The position numbers and the translations under genes were made by a program. 37,927 nt of DNA from an uncultured Granulosicoccaceae bacterium (lineage in GTDB: Bacteria; Pseudomonadota; Gammaproteobacteria; Granulosicoccales; Granulosicoccaceae). Below are positions 26,466 through 34,888 of the stretch, piece after piece. The notes under the pieces are model-generated. The model was not told the DNA's origin. It was given only the letters and a program-made list of their open reading frames with translations, and searched no databases. The stretch lies in NCBI GenBank assembly GCA_937927895.1, contig CALGKA010000010.1:1-37927 (forward strand), given 5' to 3'. Numbering within the stretch: the stretch's first letter is position 1; each line of letters begins with the position of its first letter.

Positions 26466-28601
26466 ATGACTAAAATCCCTGACTTCAGCACAATGCCCCT
26501 TAGTAGCACCGTAGACTCTAAAGAACCTACCAATATCAGTACGTATCAAACCCCTGAACAAATAGATATTCGCTCACACTATGCTTATAGCGATTGCAGC
26601 ACAGCTAAATTCATAGACAGCAAACCAGGTTTAGCGCCCTATCTACGCGGCCCATACCCAACCATGTATGTCAATCGGCCATGGACAATACGACAATACG
26701 CAGGCTTCTCTACCGCACGTGAGAGCAATGCTTTTTATCGTCGCAATCTTGCCGCAGGGCAAAAAGGTTTATCAATTGCTTTTGATCTAGCCACTCACCG
26801 AGGCTATGACTCTGACCACCCTCGTGTAAAAAGCGACGTCGGCATGGCAGGTGTCGCGATTGATTCAATACTCGATATGCGCACCCTGTTTGAAGGCATA
26901 CCGCTGGATAAAATGAGTGTATCCATGACAATGAACGGCGCTGTACTTCCAGTGCTGGCACTGTACGTGGTAGCAGCCGAAGAACAAGGCGTCAGCCCTG
27001 CTGAACTTTCAGGCACAATTCAAAACGACATCCTTAAAGAATTCATGGTGCGAAATACTTATATATACCCACCTAAAGAATCCTTAAAAATTATTTCAGA
27101 TATTTTTTCTTATACATCACAGGAAATGCCAAAGTTCAATAGCATTAGTATTTCGGGCTATCACATGCAAGAGGCAGGTGCGACCGCAGACCTTGAGCTA
27201 GCTTATACACTTGCAGACGGCTTAGAGTACATTCGCACAGGCATTGAGACAGGCCTGGATATAGACAGCTTCGCACCGCGCCTATCGTTTTTCTTTGCCA
27301 TTGGTATGAACTACTATATGGAAATCGCAAAGCTACGTGCAGCGCGACTTCTTTGGTCACATCTGGTCAAACCATTTAACCCAAAGAACACAAAATCACT
27401 CGCGTTACGTACGCACTGCCAAACCTCCGGTTGGAGCTTAACGGCACAAGATGTATACAACAATGTAGTAAGAACCAACATAGAAGCGATGGCAGCCGTT
27501 CATGGGCACACCCAATCACTGCATACCAACGCACTTGATGAAGCACTAGCACTGCCGACCGATTATTCAGCACGCATTGCACGAAACACGCAACTCTTTC
27601 AACAACTGGAAAGCGGCACTTGCAGCAGCATCGACCCATGGGGCGGCAGTTATTTTATTGAAAGTTTAACTCGCGACCTTGCAGATCGAGCCTGGCACCA
27701 CATAAGTGAAGTTGAAGAGGCAGGCGGTATGGCGAAAGCCATAGAAGCAGGCATACCCAAGTCTCGCATTGAAGAGGCAGCAGCCAGAACACAGGCAAGA
27801 ATAGACAGCGGCACTCAAACTGTGGTGGGTGTTAATAAGTACACCAACTTTGAAGAAGAAAAAATTGATGTTCTAAAGGTTGATAATGAATCGGTACGCG
27901 CACAACAAATAGCGCAATTAAAAGAGCTACGTGCACAACGCGATGAATCACAAACCCAACGTGCACTGCAATCTTTAGAGCAAGCAGCAAAATCGGGCAG
28001 CGGTAACCTACTGGCCCTATGCATAGAGGCTGGGCGCGCAAAAGCTACGGTTGGTGAAATGTCAGATGCTATGGAAAATGCTTTCGGCCGACACGTGGCA
28101 ACCGTTAGTGCCATTCGTGGAATATATACCGATGAACTCAAAAAGGGCGGCATCGAATTGAAAGAGCTAGACAATCTACTTGAAAAATTCTCAGCACAGG
28201 AAGGCAGAAGACCAAGAATATTAGTCGCGAAAATGGGCCAGGACGGCCACGACCGCGGCCAAAAAGTAATCGCCAGCGCCTTTGCAGATTTGGGTTTTGA
28301 TGTTGATATCGGGCCGTTGTTTCAAACACCCGAAGAAGTCGCACGCCAGGCAATAGAAAACGACGTACATATTATTGGTGCAAGTTCGTTAGCAGCCGGA
28401 CATTTAACTTTGCTGCCCGACTTACGCCAGGCACTGGCAGATTTTGGTAGACCAGATATTCTGATAGCCATGGGTGGCGTTATACCGCCGGATGACTACC
28501 AGGCACTTTACGATGCAGGTGCAGCGGCTATATTTCCACCGGGTACGGTCATTAGTGAAGCTGCAAAACTGTTAATAGAAAAGCTACTGAACACGCTTTA
28601 A
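26466..28601 (+). CDS. mutB: Methylmalonyl-CoA mutase, large (alpha, catalytic) subunit
   Basis: A 711-residue catalytic subunit. The N-terminal TIM barrel binds the CoA ester: [20 protein letters not shown] (about residues 58-77) with the active-site Tyr, [16 protein letters not shown], and [10 protein letters not shown] holding the active-site His. The C-terminal cobalamin domain has [10 protein letters not shown] with D593 and the axial ligand H595, then GASSLAAGH and [11 protein letters not shown]. All expected residues are present. It links propionate, odd-chain fatty acid or branched amino acid breakdown to the TCA cycle. Operon mutA-mutB-meaB. Confidence 0.98.
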   Translation: MTKIPDFSTMPLSSTVDSKEPTNISTYQTPEQIDIRSHYAYSDCSTAKFIDSKPGLAPYLRGPYPTMYVNRPWTIRQYAGFSTARESNAFYRRNLAAGQKGLSIAFDLATHRGYDSDHPRVKSDVGMAGVAIDSILDMRTLFEGIPLDKMSVSMTMNGAVLPVLALYVVAAEEQGVSPAELSGTIQNDILKEFMVRNTYIYPPKESLKIISDIFSYTSQEMPKFNSISISGYHMQEAGATADLELAYTLADGLEYIRTGIETGLDIDSFAPRLSFFFAIGMNYYMEIAKLRAARLLWSHLVKPFNPKNTKSLALRTHCQTSGWSLTAQDVYNNVVRTNIEAMAAVHGHTQSLHTNALDEALALPTDYSARIARNTQLFQQLESGTCSSIDPWGGSYFIESLTRDLADRAWHHISEVEEAGGMAKAIEAGIPKSRIEEAAARTQARIDSGTQTVVGVNKYTNFEEEKIDVLKVDNESVRAQQIAQLKELRAQRDESQTQRALQSLEQAAKSGSGNLLALCIEAGRAKATVGEMSDAMENAFGRHVATVSAIRGIYTDELKKGGIELKELDNLLEKFSAQEGRRPRILVAKMGQDGHDRGQKVIASAFADLGFDVDIGPLFQTPEEVARQAIENDVHIIGASSLAAGHLTLLPDLRQALADFGRPDILIAMGGVIPPDDYQALYDAGAAAIFPPGTVISEAAKLLIEKLLNTL

Positions 28602-28614
28602 GAGATAATAAAAA

Positions 28615-29616
28615 ATTTCCACACAGCAAAAACAATCGATCAATGATCTTGTAGAGGGCGTGTTACGTTGTGACCGCGCCCTACTCGGTCGTGCTATTAC
28701 GTTATTAGAGTCAACACGCACTGATCATCGAGAACAAGCGCAGCAGTTACTAGAGCAATTGTTACCACATACCGGTAACTCTATACGCGTTGGCATCTCT
28801 GGCATTCCAGGGGTCGGTAAAAGCACCTTCATTGAAAGCTTTGGCCTTAACTTAATCGCCGATGGTAAAAAAGTCGCAGTACTAGCAGTTGATCCCAGTA
28901 GTGAACGCACCGGCGGCAGCATACTGGGGGATAAAACTCGTATGCATAACCTAAGCGCCAACCCCGAAGCCTTCATACGCCCCTCGCCTAGCTCCGGCGT
29001 ACTTGGTGGTGTTAATCAACTCACTCGCGAATCGATTCTGGTCTGCGAAGCCGCAGGCTTTGACACCATACTGGTTGAAACAGTAGGCATTGGACAGTCC
29101 GAAACCGTTGTCTCGTCAATGGTAGATTTTTTTCTTGTGCTAATGCTTCCAGGTGCAGGTGATGACCTACAAGGAATAAAGCGGGGCGTCATGGAAGTCG
29201 CCGACATGATAGTAATCAACAAAGCAGACGGCAACAACGAACCCAAAGCCATAGCTGCAAAAAACGACTACACCCATGCACTAAGAATGCTTACGCCGGC
29301 CCAAGCCAATTGGCAGCCGCCGGTATTAACCTGCAGCGCATTGCACAATAGCGGTCTTGACGCTATCTGGCAAAAAATTGAACAACACCGCTCGATGCGA
29401 ACCGACAGCGGAGAGTTCCAAACGCATAGACAATCGCAACTTCAACATTGGCTACGCAGCACTATCGAACAGCACCTTGTAAGAGACTTCTATAGCCATG
29501 CCGGCGTGCAAGCCGAGCGCAAAAAAATAGACCATGAAATCGCCAACGGCAACATTACCCCGGTCAAAGCCGCCAGCAGATTGATCGACACTTATAAGAA
29601 GCCCCAAAATCCATGA
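28615..29616 (+). CDS. meaB: MeaB/ArgK-type G3E GTPase, methylmalonyl-CoA mutase chaperone
   Basis: A G3E GTPase that protects and reloads the mutase with adenosylcobalamin. Walker A is GIPGVGKST, switch and metal segments are DPSSERTGGSILGDKTRM and VETVGIGQSE, and the base-recognition motif is NKAD. The usual N-terminus (LVEGVLxxDRxxLxRAITLxES) is fully coded only if translation begins before the GTG at 28660: the frame ISTQQKQSINDLVEGVLRCD starts at ATT 28615, just after an in-frame TAA, and reads like an ordinary MSTQQ... start in which ATG has become ATT. Coordinates use that ATT (333 residues). The GTG at 28660 is the alternative (318 residues) but has poor spacing to its GAGGG. Confidence 0.93.
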   Translation: MSTQQKQSINDLVEGVLRCDRALLGRAITLLESTRTDHREQAQQLLEQLLPHTGNSIRVGISGIPGVGKSTFIESFGLNLIADGKKVAVLAVDPSSERTGGSILGDKTRMHNLSANPEAFIRPSPSSGVLGGVNQLTRESILVCEAAGFDTILVETVGIGQSETVVSSMVDFFLVLMLPGAGDDLQGIKRGVMEVADMIVINKADGNNEPKAIAAKNDYTHALRMLTPAQANWQPPVLTCSALHNSGLDAIWQKIEQHRSMRTDSGEFQTHRQSQLQHWLRSTIEQHLVRDFYSHAGVQAERKKIDHEIANGNITPVKAASRLIDTYKKPQNP

Positions 29617-29818
29617 AAATCTGTCATTTGGCGCAATTATTGAGCACCCCATTACACCCCAGGGATTGAATCAACTAACAATTGAACTTCACAGTCTAAA
29701 AGTGTTAACTGTTTCATAAACAGAAGCCGCGAACGGCCGCAACAGAATAGACGGCCAAAACATAACGGTCGATATGAGCGCCTGCAAAATAGCGCCTGCT
29801 GGATGAATCGGGGAAGAG

Positions 29819-30373
29819 ATGAATCAAATGACTATTCAACGTGTGCTGTTAGCTGTGGCTTTGCTGCTATGCCAACCCACATTTGCTGATCAAAAATCAG
29901 CCGACCTCCCTGAACTTTTTGGTAAGTTGCAAACCGTCGAAAACCCGCAACAAGCAGTACTAATAGAAACCGAAATTTGGAAGAAATGGTACGAGCGAGA
30001 CGATGACGCCGGCGGCGAACACATGGACAACGTAGTGGCAGCCATGGGCAACGGCCGATACACAGTCGCACTAACACTGCTAGACGAACTAGTCACAAAA
30101 GAATCAGATTTCGCAGAAGCCTGGAACCGACGCGCCACCGTGCACTACCTTCTGGGCAACTACAAGCAATCACTAAACGATATTGAACAAACCCTAACCC
30201 TGGAGCCACGCCACTTCGGCGCCCTCTCCGGCATAGGCATGATCATGCTTAAATGGGGTGAGACCGACAAAGCACTCCACGCGTTCGAACGAGTGCTGGA
30301 TATTTCGCCGTTAAATGTCGGTGCAACCAAAAGCGTTAAAGATTTGGAAAGCCGATTAGGCCCAAGCATTTAG
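29819..30373 (+). CDS. Exported tetratricopeptide-repeat protein
   Basis: A 184-residue protein with a Sec signal peptide (VLLAVALLLCQPTFA, cut near residue 24) and two to three TPR units between about 75 and 175 (ALTLLDELVTKESDFAEAWN, RATVHYLLGNYKQSLNDIEQ, LEPRHFGALSGIGMIMLKWG). The segment IWKKWYERDDDAG before the repeats is typical of a periplasmic TPR family common in proteobacteria. It probably serves as a protein-binding scaffold; no specific role is known. GGGGAAGAG precedes ATG 29819. It is followed by a stem-loop, so it is likely a single gene. Confidence 0.85.
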   Translation: MNQMTIQRVLLAVALLLCQPTFADQKSADLPELFGKLQTVENPQQAVLIETEIWKKWYERDDDAGGEHMDNVVAAMGNGRYTVALTLLDELVTKESDFAEAWNRRATVHYLLGNYKQSLNDIEQTLTLEPRHFGALSGIGMIMLKWGETDKALHAFERVLDISPLNVGATKSVKDLESRLGPSI

Positions 30374-30402
30374 GGCAAGCGTTCCAAACGAAGCATTTTA
30401 CT

Positions 30403-30428
30403 ATCGGGCCACTACATTGTGGCCCGAT
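30403..30428 (+). terminator. Stem-loop terminator after the TPR gene
   Basis: ATCGGGCCAC and GTGGCCCGAT form a perfect 10-bp stem around TACATT, 30 bases after the TPR stop. The sequence continues TCGTTTCT, a weak T-tract. Confidence 0.65.
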
Positions 30429-30568
30429 TCGTTTCTGCGGTCGCCCCAGGTACGCAATCTTTTACCGACTACATGTAGTAGGCAAAATCTCACGCACCTG
30501 GAACACCTCGCTACACATTGTTTATGGACGGGCACTAGCTAACGCAACCTACTCGGCAAGACTTAAAG

Positions 30569-30574
30569 TATAAT
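30569..30574 (+). promoter_or_regulatory. Perfect -10 box before the cupin gene
   Basis: TATAAT, a full match to the sigma-70 -10 consensus, lies 26 bases before the ATG at 30601. No clear -35 box is seen at the right distance. Confidence 0.4.
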
Positions 30575-30600
30575 GGGGCCTTCTAATAGGGATAAACCAT

Positions 30601-30954
30601 ATGAAATTTATTAAATTTTCCGACCAGAATATCGAGCCTGTAAAAAAACCGTTTGATCCAGACAACGTACACCAGGGCGCACCGGAACAAACTGTCTGGA
30701 ACCACTTCCTGGGTGACAACGATCGTGTCAAATCCGGCATGTGGGATTGCAGCGCAGGTGTATTCCTGGGCCCGATGAACAATCAAATAGAATTCTGCCA
30801 CATACTAGAAGGTGAAGCGCGCATCGAAACTCCTGACGGAGAAAGCCGAACCGTTAAAGCGGGTGATGCGTTTGTGATGGATAACGGCTTGCAGCCGGTA
30901 TGGCACGTGGATAAATACGTACGCAAGTACTACGTCATTTGCAGTGTAGATTAA
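30601..30954 (+). CDS. Small cupin-domain protein (DUF861-like)
   Basis: A 117-residue single-domain cupin. The beta-barrel core reads GVFLGPMNNQIEFCHILEGE (about 58-77), then RIETPDGESRTVKAGDAFVM (79-98), then PVWHVDKYVRKYY. It resembles the DUF861/EutQ-like cupins, which often lack the full metal-binding His set; here only part of it is visible. It may bind a small metabolite or be a small isomerase. TAGGGAT precedes the ATG. Convergent with the PPOX gene to its right. Confidence 0.8.
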   Translation: MKFIKFSDQNIEPVKKPFDPDNVHQGAPEQTVWNHFLGDNDRVKSGMWDCSAGVFLGPMNNQIEFCHILEGEARIETPDGESRTVKAGDAFVMDNGLQPVWHVDKYVRKYYVICSVD

Positions 30955-31012
30955 CGCATAAAAGTAAAGATGAATCGCGCAGCACCAAATTAGAGCCACC
31001 TAAAGGAGTAAA

Positions 31013-31564
31013 TTAGTCAGAGCCATTAATACCGGTTGGTTTACCATCTATTGATAGCAAATTCTTTTTACGCCAATACTTTTCAACTCCTTCCTGTCCC
31101 ATTTGCTCATAGTGCGGAACAAGCTCTTCGTCTGCACGCTCTTTTTGAAAATCCATAATGGGCACTCCGGAGCCACAAGAGGTTTGAACCAGATCAATTT
31201 TCAAATTAAAGACCTGACGACTCCCAGCCACACTGGGATAGTCAGCTATAGCGTCTTGCCATAATTCATCATGAGGGTATATTAAGCCTGCCTTGCCGTA
31301 GACCCGAAGAATTGTCGCGTCGCCTTCAAAGGCGCAAAACATTAACGTCATGCGACCGTTTTCAAGTACGTGTGCAGCGGTTTCATTACCGCTGCCACTT
31401 AAGTTAAGCCAGGAAATATGATCGTTATCGATAACCCTAAGCAGACCCATACCCTTGGGTGAAACATTTACACGCCCATCCCTTCCAGCGGTGGCAACAA
31501 AAAACACATGTTGATTTTCAATAAACTGGGTAAATTTTTTGTTTAGCTTTTCAAATGTGGCCAC
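31013..31564 (-). CDS. Pyridoxamine 5'-phosphate oxidase-fold flavoprotein
   Basis: A 183-residue split-barrel protein of the FMN-binding PPOX family. The N-terminal half has HVFFVATAGRDGRVNVSPKG (about 19-38), and GNETAAHVLENGRMTLMFCA (about 59-78), typical of FMN or F420 binders of this group. It is not PdxH itself. A redox or heme-breakdown role is possible; the substrate is unknown. It follows the VOC gene by 48 bases on the same strand and may share a transcript. Confidence 0.85.
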   Translation of the reverse strand: MATFEKLNKKFTQFIENQHVFFVATAGRDGRVNVSPKGMGLLRVIDNDHISWLNLSGSGNETAAHVLENGRMTLMFCAFEGDATILRVYGKAGLIYPHDELWQDAIADYPSVAGSRQVFNLKIDLVQTSCGSGVPIMDFQKERADEELVPHYEQMGQEGVEKYWRKKNLLSIDGKPTGINGSD

Positions 31565-31612
31565 TGCCTTTCTCCTGTAAATGCATTAAGTCATTGATAA
31601 GCTACGTTGCAT

Positions 31613-31999
31613 TTAATCAGCAGGCATACGATGAAGAACACAAATTTTATTACCTGCAGGATCGCGCAAATAAGCCAGATACATGTCACCTTTTGCGCTC
31701 TCACGAGTGCCAGGTGCATCTTCTATAGAAACTCCACCATTAGCAACACCGGCTGCATGCCATGCGTCAGCCTGCTCTGGACTGTCTACGTTAAAACCTA
31801 AGGTACAGCCGTTACCATGACTGGCGGGCTCACCATCAATAGGTTTGCTCAGCATGAACACTCCGCCATCTTTGAAATAGAAGCAGCGACCTTTCGGATC
31901 GATAAGCCCGGGCTTTGCACCCAGAACTTTAAATAACGCATCATAGAAGACTTTAGATTCATCCATGTCGTTGACACCAATCATTACGTGACTAAACAT
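31613..31999 (-). CDS. VOC family (glyoxalase/bleomycin resistance-type) protein
   Basis: A 128-residue VOC-fold protein with paired beta-alpha-beta-beta-beta modules: FSHVMIGVNDMDESKVFYDA at the N-terminus with a metal-ligand His at 4, and MYLAYLRDPAGNKICVLHR at the C-terminus. FNVDSPEQADAWHAAGVANG lies between. Such proteins are isomerases, lyases or binding proteins. It is unlikely to be the methylmalonyl-CoA epimerase that would partner mutAB, as its style is that of the general glyoxalase-like group. Upstream of the PPOX gene on the same strand. Confidence 0.85.
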   Translation of the reverse strand: MFSHVMIGVNDMDESKVFYDALFKVLGAKPGLIDPKGRCFYFKDGGVFMLSKPIDGEPASHGNGCTLGFNVDSPEQADAWHAAGVANGGVSIEDAPGTRESAKGDMYLAYLRDPAGNKICVLHRMPAD

Positions 32000-32068
32000 A
32001 ATTCACCCCTCAATATAAATAATGGCAGCCATGGATTGAATTAACAAACCCTACCCCGGATACAACTA

Positions 32069-32086
32069 CTCCCGCAAAAGCGGGAG
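32069..32086 (-). terminator. 7-bp stem-loop after the ABC permease gene
   Basis: CTCCCGC and GCGGGAG pair perfectly around AAAA between the permease stop (32104) and the VOC start. The minus strand continues TAGTTGTAT, a poor T-tract. It probably marks the end of the transporter unit. Confidence 0.5.
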
Positions 32087-32103
32087 CAGAAGACAAATAA
32101 ACG

Positions 32104-34008
32104 CTAGCCTTTACCACGCCACGGAATGGTCTTAGTAATAATCCATCGCATAATCAGGTCAAACAACAAGCCAAGTAAACCCAACAGAATAATAGTTACC
32201 CAAATAATTTCATAGTTTGACTGCTTACGAGCAACGTTCTCTATAAAACCAATACCAGTGGTACCTGCTAGCATTTCTGCTGCTACCAATGTACCCCAAC
32301 AAACACCAATGGCAATGCGAATACCAGTCAGAATTTCTGGTAGTGAGTTAGGCAAAATAACGCGACGGATAATTTGTCTGTTAGTTGCACCCAATGAGTG
32401 TGCTGCATGAATCTTAGATAGGTGAGTACCAGTTGCACCCGTTCGTGCAGATATCACCATAATGGCAAAGGCAACCATAAACAGTAAGAAGATCTTACCG
32501 TCATCGTTAATACCGAAGATTGTCAAAATCAACGGTGCCCACGCTAATGGCGGTACCGGTCGGTAGAGCTCTATGAGAGGATCAAAAAAACCTTTTGCAA
32601 AACGCGATAACCCCATAAACAAGCCTAACGGAACTCCGAGTACGATCCCAAGGAACAAACCCGATAACACCCGCATAATTGAATCCCACAGGTGACCGGC
32701 CGGAATAGGTAATGAAAAGGAGTTGTAATTACCTGTGGCGAAATTTAGCACCTTGGTTTTTAAGTTGGTATTGATAGAACCATCAGACGTGTGCCGTGGG
32801 TACTCACCCGGGATTAAGTCTGCTATCCAGTCCGGAATAAAGAACGCAAGCATTTCACTGGCAGGTTTCCACTCATACCAAAGTAACGGTACTGCTTTAA
32901 AGCCGACAGTAGGGTCTGAAATATTAACAAGCGTCGCTAATGTATCTGACGGTTTCGGTAACCAGCGGCCAGAGCCCTGCTCAGTACACGCGGTGGATCC
33001 TGCTCTTATTTCGCCACCAGGCATAGCAATCGCATCAATAAATTTAAGACTACCTTCTTGTTTACTCTGCTCCGCATTAAAACGCTTTAAAGAATCCTCA
33101 ACTGATACAAGCGCTCCTGGTGGAAATATATTGCCATCATCAATTCGTTTTAAGATTTTATCCAATGACTTTGTAATTATTTTGGCCTGGGCGGCGTCTT
33201 CAGCCGAACTAGATGCTTGCAGCGCTTTTAGTTCATCTGAGGTCCGTTTTATATCAGCTTTGTAGCCATCGTCGAGGTTGCGAATTTTAGCGAATTCACT
33301 ACTGATCGCTTTTACTTGAGCACTTACATTATTGAACTTACGGCCACGAGCAGTGTTTGGAATATCAGGGATCTCTTTCTTCCCTTCACCCCAACCTGGT
33401 TGTTCATAACCCGCTTTCTGTTCTGCATCACTAGCTGGCCCGGGAAAGCCTGGGTCAGCAAGGTTTGCGGTAACTGCATCAATTTTACTGGCTATGTCGG
33501 AAAGGGCCGCTTTGTTTTCAGCAGTTAGTGAATCTTCAGCGACTCGCGATAACAATAGTTTGTCGACACTGTCTGCTGCCAACAAGTATCTATCTCGCAA
33601 ACCAACATCGATATCGCTTTTGTTTATGGTTCTTCGCGTGCGATCAATTAGCTTACCTTCCCTATCAAGAAAGGACGTCCCTTTTAGCAAACGGGACTGC
33701 ATAGGAAACGTTGAACGCATAGCATTTAGTTCAGAATCTACTTTTGCTACTTGACACATTTCATTGGCGGCATTCGGGAAAAACGCGCGCGCTGCATCCC
33801 ATGAAAAGTAAAACCACAAGAGCAAGATGCTCGACACACCTGTGATAACCCAATACCAACCGCCAAGTGCTTTTACAGGATTACCAAAAACTAAATCAGT
33901 GACTTCAGTTTTCGCAATTTTACGCCCGTGAATCACAGACCAAACCAGCGCGCATAACATCAGTATAAAAAGTGCACCAACAATTAGACGTACCATTTCA
34001 AGTGACAT
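32104..34008 (-). CDS. TauC-like ABC transporter permease with large extracytoplasmic insertion
   Basis: A 634-residue permease. Two helices (about 6-27 and 51-69) are followed by about 360 non-membrane residues, partly coiled-coil (SELNAMRSTF, KADIKRTSDELKALQASSS), before a normal binding-protein-dependent permease domain (about 445-630): helices SIMRVLSGLFLGIVLGVPLG and KIFLLFMVAFAIMVISA, and the EAA loop HSLGATNRQIIRRVILPNSL that docks the ATPase. Ordinary TauC/SsuC permeases are about 250-280 residues. WLPKPSDTLATLV, which in TauC follows the first helix, appears only near residue 350, so the extra domain is inserted ahead of it. The start is ATG 34008, sharing TAATG with the ATPase stop, so translation is coupled. 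Confidence 0.9.
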   Translation of the reverse strand: MSLEMVRLIVGALFILMLCALVWSVIHGRKIAKTEVTDLVFGNPVKALGGWYWVITGVSSILLLWFYFSWDAARAFFPNAANEMCQVAKVDSELNAMRSTFPMQSRLLKGTSFLDREGKLIDRTRRTINKSDIDVGLRDRYLLAADSVDKLLLSRVAEDSLTAENKAALSDIASKIDAVTANLADPGFPGPASDAEQKAGYEQPGWGEGKKEIPDIPNTARGRKFNNVSAQVKAISSEFAKIRNLDDGYKADIKRTSDELKALQASSSAEDAAQAKIITKSLDKILKRIDDGNIFPPGALVSVEDSLKRFNAEQSKQEGSLKFIDAIAMPGGEIRAGSTACTEQGSGRWLPKPSDTLATLVNISDPTVGFKAVPLLWYEWKPASEMLAFFIPDWIADLIPGEYPRHTSDGSINTNLKTKVLNFATGNYNSFSLPIPAGHLWDSIMRVLSGLFLGIVLGVPLGLFMGLSRFAKGFFDPLIELYRPVPPLAWAPLILTIFGINDDGKIFLLFMVAFAIMVISARTGATGTHLSKIHAAHSLGATNRQIIRRVILPNSLPEILTGIRIAIGVCWGTLVAAEMLAGTTGIGFIENVARKQSNYEIIWVTIILLGLLGLLFDLIMRWIITKTIPWRGKG

Positions 34009-34805
34009 TATGCGTTCCCTCCCATAATCTCTTCTTCCATGTTCCAAATCATTGAAAGAATTTCATCACGATTCTCCGCAAATTCAGGTCTTGCTTTTAC
34101 TTCACGTAAATCTTGTTGCAAACCCCACTCTGCAAATGGCAGACGGTATTCTTTGTGTAAGCGGCCTGGCCGTGGAGCCATCACAAATAGCCGTTCGCCC
34201 AGTAACAATGCCTCTTCAACTGAGTGAGTGATGATCATGATGGTCTTACCTGTCTCTTTCCAAATCTTGAGAACAAGTGATTGCATCTTTTCACGCGTCA
34301 ATGCGTCTAGCGCACCTAGTGGCTCATCCATTAAAATAAGATCGGGATCATTGATCAGGCAACGGGCCAGTGCAACACGTTGCTGCATGCCACCTGACAG
34401 CTGATACGTCGGGGTATCGCCAAAGCCTTGCAGACCGACAATCTCAAGCCACTCGTCAACTTTGGGTCGAGTTTCTTTTTTCTTTGCACCCCGCATACGC
34501 AAACCAAAATCGACGTTCTCAGAAACGGTGAGCCATTCGAACAACGCACCCTGCTGAAACACCATGCCACGGTTAACTCCAGGGCCGGTAATCGGTTCGC
34601 CACCTAATGTGAGCGCACCACCGGTTGGCAACAGAAAGCCCGCGATAATATTGAGTAGCGTAGTTTTTCCACAACCGGATGGCCCAAGGACAGACAAAAG
34701 CTCGCCCTGCTTCAAAGTAAAGCTGATGTCTTTCAGTGCTTCGACTTTTTCCCCTTCCGGCATCGGGAAGGTCATGTCTAAGCTACTGGCAACGAGATCA
34801 CTCAT
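34008..34805 (-). CDS. TauB/SsuB-like ABC transporter ATPase
   Basis: A 265-residue ATPase of the nitrate/taurine/sulfonate importer class. Walker A GPSGCGKT (41-48), Q-loop Q84 in MVFQQGAL, signature LSGGMQQR (136-143), Walker B LILMDEP (156-162), H-loop H194 in IITHSVEEA. The C-terminus (MAPRPGRLHKEYRLPF) is typical of this class. It drives uptake through the extended permease, whose start codon overlaps its stop. The FAD oxidoreductase gene lies 83 bases upstream on the same strand. Confidence 0.95.
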   Translation of the reverse strand: MSDLVASSLDMTFPMPEGEKVEALKDISFTLKQGELLSVLGPSGCGKTTLLNIIAGFLLPTGGALTLGGEPITGPGVNRGMVFQQGALFEWLTVSENVDFGLRMRGAKKKETRPKVDEWLEIVGLQGFGDTPTYQLSGGMQQRVALARCLINDPDLILMDEPLGALDALTREKMQSLVLKIWKETGKTIMIITHSVEEALLLGERLFVMAPRPGRLHKEYRLPFAEWGLQQDLREVKARPEFAENRDEILSMIWNMEEEIMGGNA

Positions 34806-34888
34806 CGCAAAACCCTTGTTGTTGGTAAATGTATATTTCGTGCAACTAGAATTGTCGCGTACATGCTAACTGGTTAGAAGTATCAGAG

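Noticed and set aside
31613..31999. Methylmalonyl-CoA epimerase to partner mutAB
   Set aside because: The VOC protein resembles general glyoxalase-like proteins; it is on the other strand, 2 kb past meaB, with a VOC-PPOX neighbourhood.
34009..34047. Upstream start adding 13 residues to the ABC permease
   Set aside because: The added residues are highly charged and overlap the ATPase gene; the TAATG junction at 34008 gives a normal coupled start right before the first helix.
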